From Alphaproteobacteria bacterium (GTDB taxonomy: Bacteria; Pseudomonadota; Alphaproteobacteria; Micropepsales; Micropepsaceae): a stretch of DNA of 10,682 bases. The position numbers were made by a program, and so were the translations under genes. Numbering within the stretch: the stretch's first letter is position 1; the number at the start of each line of letters is the position of its first letter. The stretch is from positions 1-10,682 of the forward strand of contig JAATGK010000512.1 in NCBI GenBank assembly GCA_015654715.1, in the 5' to 3' direction. The notes below the pieces were generated by a model. That model made no database searches and was not told where the DNA came from. It worked only from the letters and a program-made list of their open reading frames with translations. Positions 5,196 to 10,682 of the stretch are shown here, piece by piece.

Positions 5196-6863
5196 CTACA
5201 CCATCACCACTTCCACGCGCGTCACCGGCTTCTTGCCCCAGGCGTCTTCGGCGGCACGGCGGGCGGCGCGGCGGACTTTTTCGCGCAAGTCGCTTTCGTC
5301 GTCCTTTTTCGGATTGTGGCGATCGAGCGCGCCATCGACCGCTTCGCGCACCGCCTCAAACACCGGCTCCGGAATGCCTTCCAGGATGATGCCGGGATCG
5401 CCGGCAATGCGATTTTTCTCGTCGACCACCAGCGTGATCGCGATCATCCCGGCAAACGACAGCGCCCGGCGGGTACGCGCCAAGCCCAGCCCTTCGGCCA
5501 CCAGCACATTGCCGTCGAGATGGACGCGGCCCGATGGGGTTTCGTCGATCACCGCCGCTTTGCCCGGCGCCAGTTTCAGCATCTGGCCATTCTCGATGAT
5601 GACGACCTGCGGCACCTGCAACGACCGCGCAAGTTTGGCATGGGCATGCAAATGGCGCAGCTCGCCATGCACCGGCACGGCGATCTTCGGCCGCACCAGC
5701 GCGTACATCTCGGCGAGTTCGTCGCGCGCCGGATGACCGGAGACGTGGACGAAGTGATCCTCCACCGACAGAATATCGACCCCGAGCGCGGCGAGCTTGT
5801 TGTGCAGTTCGAAAATCGGCAATTCGTTGCCGGGAATGATGCGCGAGGAAAAGATGACCGTATCGCCGGGGCCGAGCTTGATGACATGTTCGCCCGCGGC
5901 GATGCGCGGTAACGCGGCGCGCACCTCGCCTTGGCTGCCGGTGCAGATGAACAGCACCTTGCCCGGCGGAATGTCCTCGGCATCGTCTTGATCGACGATC
6001 GGCGGGAAATCCTGCAAATAGCCGACATCCTTCGCCGCTTGTACGATCTTGTGCATGGCGCGCCCGACCAGCACGATCTGCCGCTTGTGCGCTTTGGCGG
6101 CCCTGGCGATGGTATCGAGACGCGCCACGTTGGAAGCGAACGCCGTCACCGCAATGCGGCCCTTCAGCGTCCCGATCAAATCGGTAAGACCCTTCCGCAC
6201 ATCGGCTTCGGAGCCGGAATGGCCGTTCACCAGCGCATTGGTGGAATCGCAAACCAGCGCCAAGACACCCTCGTCGCCGAGCGCTTTCAAGCGATTGAGG
6301 TCCGCTTTCTTGCCGACGACCGGATCGGGATCGATCTTCCAATCGCCGGTATGGACCATCGTGCCGAGCGGCGTTTTGATCGCAATCGCATTCGGTTCGG
6401 GAATGGAATGGGTGACGGAAACGAGTTCGATCTCGAACGGACCGAGCGTCACCTTGCCGTGCGGCGGCATCACTTTCAGCTTGGTCTTGCCGAGCAGACC
6501 GGCCTCATCGAGCTTGCCTTCGATCAGCTTGGCGGTGAACGGCGTCGCATAAACCGGGCATTTCAGCATCGGCCACAGCAAGTGAATGGCGCCGATGTGA
6601 TCTTCATGCGCATGGGTGGCGATGATGCCGAGCACGTCGTCGCGCCGTTCGGCCAGGAAGGTGATGTCGGGCACGATGAGATCGACGCCGGGCGTGCCGC
6701 CTTCGCGGCCGAACAGCACGCCGCAATCGACGATGATCCACTTCTTCTCGTCGCCGGCGCCGAAGCCGTAGGCGTTGAAATTCATCCCGATCTCGCCTGC
6801 GCCCCCGAGCGGCAGCAGGACCAGTTCGTTGTCGTCATCAACCTGTTTGTGAGCCACGATCAC
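5196..6863 (-). CDS. rnj: Ribonuclease J
   Basis: A metallo-beta-lactamase/beta-CASP ribonuclease with 5'-3' exonuclease and endonuclease activity in mRNA decay and rRNA maturation. In alphaproteobacteria it co-exists with RNase E. At 555 residues it has family length. Motif 1 is Asp46 (IVDCGVLFG), motif 2 THAHEDHIGA (His84, His86, Asp88, His89), motif 3 His152 (SVTHSIPE) and motif 4 Asp174 (VHTGDWKID). The beta-CASP part includes CTGSQGE (308-314), VHVSGHPARDEL (His377) and PVHGELRHLHAH (His399). A C-terminal domain ends ..VTRVEVVMV. The start is GTG (6863-6861), overlapping the coaX stop as GTGA, with AAGG just upstream; an in-frame GTG two codons later is an alternative start. The stop is TAG. 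The coaX-rnj-mce order is a common alphaproteobacterial arrangement. Confidence 0.95.
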   Translation of the reverse strand: MIVAHKQVDDDNELVLLPLGGAGEIGMNFNAYGFGAGDEKKWIIVDCGVLFGREGGTPGVDLIVPDITFLAERRDDVLGIIATHAHEDHIGAIHLLWPMLKCPVYATPFTAKLIEGKLDEAGLLGKTKLKVMPPHGKVTLGPFEIELVSVTHSIPEPNAIAIKTPLGTMVHTGDWKIDPDPVVGKKADLNRLKALGDEGVLALVCDSTNALVNGHSGSEADVRKGLTDLIGTLKGRIAVTAFASNVARLDTIARAAKAHKRQIVLVGRAMHKIVQAAKDVGYLQDFPPIVDQDDAEDIPPGKVLFICTGSQGEVRAALPRIAAGEHVIKLGPGDTVIFSSRIIPGNELPIFELHNKLAALGVDILSVEDHFVHVSGHPARDELAEMYALVRPKIAVPVHGELRHLHAHAKLARSLQVPQVVIIENGQMLKLAPGKAAVIDETPSGRVHLDGNVLVAEGLGLARTRRALSFAGMIAITLVVDEKNRIAGDPGIILEGIPEPVFEAVREAVDGALDRHNPKKDDESDLREKVRRAARRAAEDAWGKKPVTRVEVVMV

Positions 6864-7633
6864 CCAGCCTTGTTCCGCGCAAAAGTCTGTACCAGCCCGC
6901 GGATCGTCAGATCCGGGTCATAATGATCGATCGCCGGCGTCTGGCGGTAGAACACGCGCCCCAGCCCGCCGGTCGCGATCACCGTCATCGGCTGACCGTA
7001 TTCGGCCTTGATGCGGACGACGAGGCCTTCGATCAATCCGATATAGCCCCAATAGATGCCCGATTGCATCGCCGGCACCGTATCCTTGCCGATCACGGTC
7101 AAGGTGCGCGCAATCGCCACCCGCGGCAGCATCGCGGCGGCCTTGTGCAGCACCTCGGCCGACAAATTGATGCCCGGCGAAATGACGCCGCCTTCGTAAT
7201 CGCCGCTCGCACCGATAATGTCGAAGGTGGTCGCGGTACCGAAATCGACCACGATCAGCGCCCCGGGATAAGTCGTATGGGCCGCGACCGCATTGACCAG
7301 ACGGTCCGCGCCTACCGCTTCCGGCCGGTTGGTCAAAACCTTGAGGCCGAGATCGACGGCCGGGTCGCCGACCACCACCGGATCGATGTTGAGATAGCGC
7401 CGGCACAGTTGGCGCAGGTCGAACAACGCCGCGGGCACCACGGTCGCGATAATGGCGCCGTCGATATCGCCGAACTTGAGGCCGTTGAGTTCGAACAGCG
7501 GTTTCAGCAGCACCGCATATTCGTCGGCCGTGCGGGTTGTGGACGTGACCGCGCGCCATTCGCAGGCGATCCTCTCGCCGTCGCACACGGCAAAGACGAT
7601 GTTGGTATTGCCGACATCGATGGTCAGGAGCAT
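6860..7633 (-). CDS. coaX: Type III pantothenate kinase
   Basis: Phosphorylates pantothenate, the first step of CoA biosynthesis. CoaX enzymes need a monovalent cation and are not inhibited by CoA. The 257-residue length is normal. ASKHA-fold motifs are clear: the N-terminal phosphate loop MLLTIDVGNTNIVFAV with Asp6, the pantothenate-binding GADRLVNAVAA (108-118), the second phosphate loop VVDFGTATTFD (128-138, Asp130 likely catalytic), GGVISPGINLSAEVLH (148-163) and the adenosine-side ATGGLGRV (220-227). I chose the ATG at 7633-7631 because it has a GAGG ribosome binding site 5 bases upstream and the family starts directly at 'MLL.ID.GNTN'. The stop TGA overlaps the rnj GTG start by 4 bases, and the start is 7 bases after the birA stop, so the gene is tightly coupled. 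Confidence 0.95.
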   Translation of the reverse strand: MLLTIDVGNTNIVFAVCDGERIACEWRAVTSTTRTADEYAVLLKPLFELNGLKFGDIDGAIIATVVPAALFDLRQLCRRYLNIDPVVVGDPAVDLGLKVLTNRPEAVGADRLVNAVAAHTTYPGALIVVDFGTATTFDIIGASGDYEGGVISPGINLSAEVLHKAAAMLPRVAIARTLTVIGKDTVPAMQSGIYWGYIGLIEGLVVRIKAEYGQPMTVIATGGLGRVFYRQTPAIDHYDPDLTIRGLVQTFARNKAG

Positions 7634-7640
7634 GGAAACC

Positions 7641-8378
7641 TCAGAAAAAAACTTCACCCGCAGAAATGTTTCGTGTCACCCCGCCCGGCAGACCGAGGAC
7701 CAGCGCCCCGGCATCGTCGATGTCGCGGAACACGCCGGTGACTTCCTCCCGCGCCAGACGGACGCGAATGCGCTGGCCCAAGCCGTGGGCGCGCGCGAGC
7801 CAGCCATCGCGGATGGGCTGAAACCCGACCTCGCGCCACGCCTCATACCACTTCGCGAAAGCGTCAGCGAGATCGAGCAGCGCGTCCTGCGGCGATGGTG
7901 CCGCAGCCCCTGGCTCAGCCGCCACCGCCGTCGCCGGCAGGTCGGTTTCGGCCGGGAACGCCTTCAGGTTGACGCCGATGCCGATTGCCAGCCAAGCGGC
8001 GGTGCCATCAGCCGCGGTTTCGGTTTCGAGCAGGATTCCGGCGATTTTCTTGCCACTTGCCAGCACGTCGTTGGGCCATTTGAGGGTGATGGCGGGAAGC
8101 TGCCGCGCCAGCATGTCCGCCGCCGCCAGCGCCGCCACGAACGAAAGCTGGGCGCAGTCCGCCGCCGTCCGCCCAGGGCGGAGCAGCAGCGTGGCGGAGA
8201 GATTGCCCGGCGGCGCCACCCATTCCCGGCCGCGACGCCCCCTGCCCTTGGTTTGACGCGCGGCGGCGATCCACAGCGGCCCCGGCTCGCCCGCGGCGGC
8301 GCGGCGGCGCGCTTCCTCGTTGGTGGAATCGACTTCCGCCAACTCCACAAGACGGTAACCGGCGGGCCAAGTGCTCAA
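7641..8378 (-). CDS. birA: Biotin-[acetyl-CoA-carboxylase] ligase (single domain)
   Basis: Activates biotin to biotinyl-AMP and attaches it to a lysine of biotin carboxyl carrier proteins such as acetyl-CoA, propionyl-CoA or pyruvate carboxylase. From the TTG start it has 245 residues. It lacks the N-terminal helix-turn-helix of bifunctional BirA, so it is a class I ligase and not a biotin repressor. Motifs: VDSTNEEA (17-24), the adenylate-binding QTKGRGRRGREW (42-53), KWPNDV (100-105), GKKIAGILLE (109-118) and GIGVNL (133-138), followed by a C-terminal SH3-like domain with VTGVFRDIDDAGAL. The TTG (8378-8376) overlaps the nuoN TGA as TTGA; the longer upstream frame lies inside nuoN and is not birA. 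The stop is TGA. Confidence 0.92.
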   Translation of the reverse strand: MSTWPAGYRLVELAEVDSTNEEARRRAAAGEPGPLWIAAARQTKGRGRRGREWVAPPGNLSATLLLRPGRTAADCAQLSFVAALAAADMLARQLPAITLKWPNDVLASGKKIAGILLETETAADGTAAWLAIGIGVNLKAFPAETDLPATAVAAEPGAAAPSPQDALLDLADAFAKWYEAWREVGFQPIRDGWLARAHGLGQRIRVRLAREEVTGVFRDIDDAGALVLGLPGGVTRNISAGEVFF

Positions 8379-9811
8379 GGCAGCAGGGCCTGAGCGGCGG
8401 CCGCGGCCGGTGCCACCAGCGCCCACGGCGCCACGATCAAAAGCACGGTAAACGCCGTTGAGAACGCCAGGATGGTGCCCATGCCGCGCCCGCCATAGCC
8501 CGCATCGAGCGGTTTGGCCGGTTCGTCGAACAGCATCACCTTGGCGACGCGCAAATAGTAATAAGCGCCGACGCAGCTCGCCAGCACGCCCAGCACCGCC
8601 GGAATGGCCAGGCCGGAATGCATCGCGGCGAGGAAGACATAGACTTTGGCGACGATGCCCGCGAGCGGCGGCAGGCCCGCCAGGCTCCACATGATCGCCG
8701 CCAGGGCATAAGCGTAACCGGGACGGGTACGAACCAATCCGGCGAGGTCGGAAATGTTCTCCACCGCCTCGCCATCGCGCCGCATCGCCTGGATGCAGAC
8801 GAAGGCGCCGATATTGGTGACGGCGTAGAAGGCGATGTAAATCAGCATCCCCTTAACGCCCTCTTGCGTGCCCGCCGCGAGGCCAAGCAGCGCATAGCCC
8901 ATGTGGCCGATGGAGGAATAGGCCATCAGCCGCTTGATGTTCTCCTGCCCGATCGCGGCCACCGCGCCGAGCCACATCGACAGCACCGACACCACCACGA
9001 TGATCTGGCGGTATTCGCCCAGCGCAGGAGCGAACGGGATCATCACGGCACGGATCATCAACGCAAAAGCGGCGACTTTGGCGGCGGTGGTGAAGAAAGC
9101 GGTGATCGGCGTCGGCGAGCCTTCATAAACGTCGGGCGCCCACATATGGAACGGCACCGCGGAAATCTTGAAGGCGAGCCCGGCGATCAGGAACACCAAT
9201 CCGAAAATCAGCCCGATGCCGGTGCCGGACGCCGCAATCACTTGCGCCACGCCCGCGAATTCGGTGGTGCCGGTGAAGCCGTAGATCAGCGAAATGCCGT
9301 ACAGCATCATGCCCGACGACAGCGCGCCGAGAACGAAATACTTCAGGCCCGCTTCGGTCGACCTGACGCTATCGCGATTGAAGGCGGCGAGCACGTACAG
9401 CGCCAGCGACTGCAATTCCATACCGAGATACAGCGCGATGAAGCTGGAGGCCGAGACCATCAACAGCATGCCGAGGGTAGCGAGCCCGATCAGGATCGGC
9501 ATCTCGAAATGGACCATCTTCTCCTTTTCGAAGAAGTTCTTCGCCATCACGATGCACAGCGCCGCCGAGCCGAGGATCAGCACTTTGGTGAAGCGCGAAA
9601 AGGCGTCCACTACGAAGGCGCCGTGGAACGCGGTCGCTGGTTCGGCCACAATGGTCACGGCACCGGCGACGAGCATCAGTGAAACCATCAGTATCGAGAT
9701 CAGCCCGGTCGCTTTGTCACCGCGGAAGGCACCAACCATCAACGCCGCCATCGCCCCGAGCGCCAGGATCAGCTCCGGCGCCAAGACCAGAAGATCATGC
9801 CCAATGTTCAT
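8375..9811 (-). CDS. nuoN: NADH-quinone oxidoreductase subunit N
   Basis: One of the three antiporter-like membrane subunits of respiratory complex I, contributing a proton channel to the inner-membrane arm. The 478-residue length and about 14 hydrophobic segments match the family. Channel residues are in place: Glu132 ([12 protein letters not shown]5), Lys215 ([22 protein letters not shown]7), Lys245 ([11 protein letters not shown]8) and Lys389 ([11 protein letters not shown]12). NuoN hallmarks [20 protein letters not shown] and [15 protein letters not shown] are present. The ATG (9811-9809) overlaps the nuoM stop as ATGA and the stop overlaps the birA TTG start, so both junctions suggest translational coupling. 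Nothing is missing or broken. Confidence 0.97.
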   Translation of the reverse strand: MNIGHDLLVLAPELILALGAMAALMVGAFRGDKATGLISILMVSLMLVAGAVTIVAEPATAFHGAFVVDAFSRFTKVLILGSAALCIVMAKNFFEKEKMVHFEMPILIGLATLGMLLMVSASSFIALYLGMELQSLALYVLAAFNRDSVRSTEAGLKYFVLGALSSGMMLYGISLIYGFTGTTEFAGVAQVIAASGTGIGLIFGLVFLIAGLAFKISAVPFHMWAPDVYEGSPTPITAFFTTAAKVAAFALMIRAVMIPFAPALGEYRQIIVVVSVLSMWLGAVAAIGQENIKRLMAYSSIGHMGYALLGLAAGTQEGVKGMLIYIAFYAVTNIGAFVCIQAMRRDGEAVENISDLAGLVRTRPGYAYALAAIMWSLAGLPPLAGIVAKVYVFLAAMHSGLAIPAVLGVLASCVGAYYYLRVAKVMLFDEPAKPLDAGYGGRGMGTILAFSTAFTVLLIVAPWALVAPAAAAAQALLP

Positions 9812-10682
9812 GGCGCGCGCTCCGCGAGCTTGACGGATGTTGGAACGGCCCCCGCGTCATAGGCCACGGCGGTGTGATATTGCTTGATCAAATGCGCCAC
9901 CGACGTGCCGGTGATGTCGAAGACGAATTTGGGATAGACGCCCATCACGATGGTGGCGACCACCAGCGGCGCCAGGATGGCGGCTTCGCGCAAGCTGAGA
10001 TCTTTGATGGTCTGCAGCGCCGGTTTGACCAGATCGCCGAAGATCACGCGCCAATAAAGATACAGCATATAAGTGGCCGACAGGATTACGCCGATAGCGG
10101 CGAAAATCGCCACCCAGGTCTCGACATGGAAGGCGCCAAGCAAGGTGAGGAATTCACCGATGAAGCCGCTGGTGCCCGGCAGGCCGATATTGGCGAGCGT
10201 AAACACCATGAAGAAGGCGGCGTAAAGCGGCATGCGGTTGACCAGTCCGCCGTACGCGGCAATCTCGCGCGTGTGCATGCGGTCGTAGATGACGCCGACG
10301 CAAAGGAACAACGCCGCCGAAACGACACCGTGCGACAACATCTGGAAGACGCCGCCTTCGACGCCTTGTTGCGTCAAGGTGAAGATGCCCATGGTGACGA
10401 AGCCCATGTGCGCCACCGAGGAATACGCGATCAGCTTTTTCACATCCTCCTGCGCCAGCGCCACGAACGAGGGGGAGAGGATGGCGAGGAGCGACCGCAC
10501 GAAGTGGAACGGCGCGAACGCCTCCGACGCGCTGGCAAACATCGGCAACGAGAAGCGCAGGAAGCCGTAACCGCCCATCTTGAGCAGAATAGCGGCGAGG
10601 ATCACCGATCCGGCGGTGGGCGCTTCGACATGCGCATCCGGCAGCCAGGTGTGGACCGGCCACATCGGCATCTTCACCGCGA
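9808..10682 (-). CDS. nuoM: NADH-quinone oxidoreductase subunit M, C-terminal part
   Basis: A second antiporter-like subunit of complex I. The start lies beyond the right edge; about 291 C-terminal residues of a roughly 500-residue protein are visible, beginning in the TM8-equivalent segment [17 protein letters not shown]. Counting the Val of that AVK as residue 1, the channel lysines are Lys2 and Lys33 ([11 protein letters not shown]), with His90 ([15 protein letters not shown]), His116 ([12 protein letters not shown]) and Glu175 ([11 protein letters not shown]). These correspond to K234, K265, H322, H348 and E407 of Escherichia coli NuoM as I recall them. The stop TGA (9810-9808) overlaps the nuoN ATG. 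The rest of the nuo operon should continue to the right. Confidence 0.97.
   Translation of the reverse strand, partial: AVKMPMWPVHTWLPDAHVEAPTAGSVILAAILLKMGGYGFLRFSLPMFASASEAFAPFHFVRSLLAILSPSFVALAQEDVKKLIAYSSVAHMGFVTMGIFTLTQQGVEGGVFQMLSHGVVSAALFLCVGVIYDRMHTREIAAYGGLVNRMPLYAAFFMVFTLANIGLPGTSGFIGEFLTLLGAFHVETWVAIFAAIGVILSATYMLYLYWRVIFGDLVKPALQTIKDLSLREAAILAPLVVATIVMGVYPKFVFDITGTSVAHLIKQYHTAVAYDAGAVPTSVKLAERAP

Noticed and set aside
5931..6923. Long open frames antisense to rnj, coaX, nuoN and the permease (for example 5931-6923 and 8618-9682 on plus, 3736-4743 on minus)
   Set aside because: They mirror real genes on the opposite strand, are rich in Arg/His/Gly/Gln as expected for GC-rich shadow frames, and show no family motifs.
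7634..7657. An earlier GTG start for CoaX
   Set aside because: It would add 8 residues overlapping birA; the ATG at 7633 has a proper GAGG ribosome binding site and matches the family N-terminus.
8379..8690. A 104-residue N-terminal extension of BirA
   Set aside because: It lies inside nuoN in another frame, is Arg/Gly-rich shadow sequence and has no helix-turn-helix; the TTG at 8378 fits the family start and the overlap pattern.

Overview
The window looks like part of a chromosome from a GC-rich alphaproteobacterium. The right-hand 5.9 kb is a dense minus-strand run: nuoM, nuoN, birA, coaX, rnj (RNase J) and mce. From family knowledge, this order, often followed by proS, is typical of Alphaproteobacteria. 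The first 28 codons of a bacterial-type proS lie on the minus strand at the left edge (1-84). The sequence does not identify the genus.

Right part (4787-10682), read on the minus strand: the last subunits of NADH dehydrogenase complex I (nuoM, cut by the window edge, then nuoN); a single-domain biotin protein ligase; type III pantothenate kinase (first step of CoA synthesis); RNase J; and methylmalonyl-CoA epimerase. The nuoM/nuoN, nuoN/birA and coaX/rnj junctions are 4-base stop/start overlaps, and the birA/coaX and rnj/mce gaps are 7 and 10 bases. This points to one translationally coupled transcript. birA starts with TTG and rnj with GTG. Functionally the run joins respiration with biotin, CoA and propionyl-CoA/methylmalonyl-CoA metabolism and RNA turnover.

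Left part (85-4786): between mce and proS lies about 4.7 kb that looks like accessory material. From left to right it holds a vapBC toxin-antitoxin pair (minus) with a double-palindrome operator, a 539-residue secreted protein of unknown family (minus) with a possible papain-fold/CHAP-like Cys-His-Asp arrangement, a 0.7 kb non-coding stretch with an AT-rich promoter-like zone, a structured segment ending in a strong hairpin and two repeat clusters, and the only plus-strand gene. That gene is an NCS2/AzgA-type purine permease broken by an in-frame TGA exactly where relatives have a conserved Trp. Between the convergent permease and mce ends there are paired hairpins of an intergenic repeat type.

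I see no clear new multi-gene system. The observations most worth following are the interrupted permease, the secreted protein, the structured non-coding segment at 2811-2920, and the repeats whose arms appear to have changed in a compensatory way.
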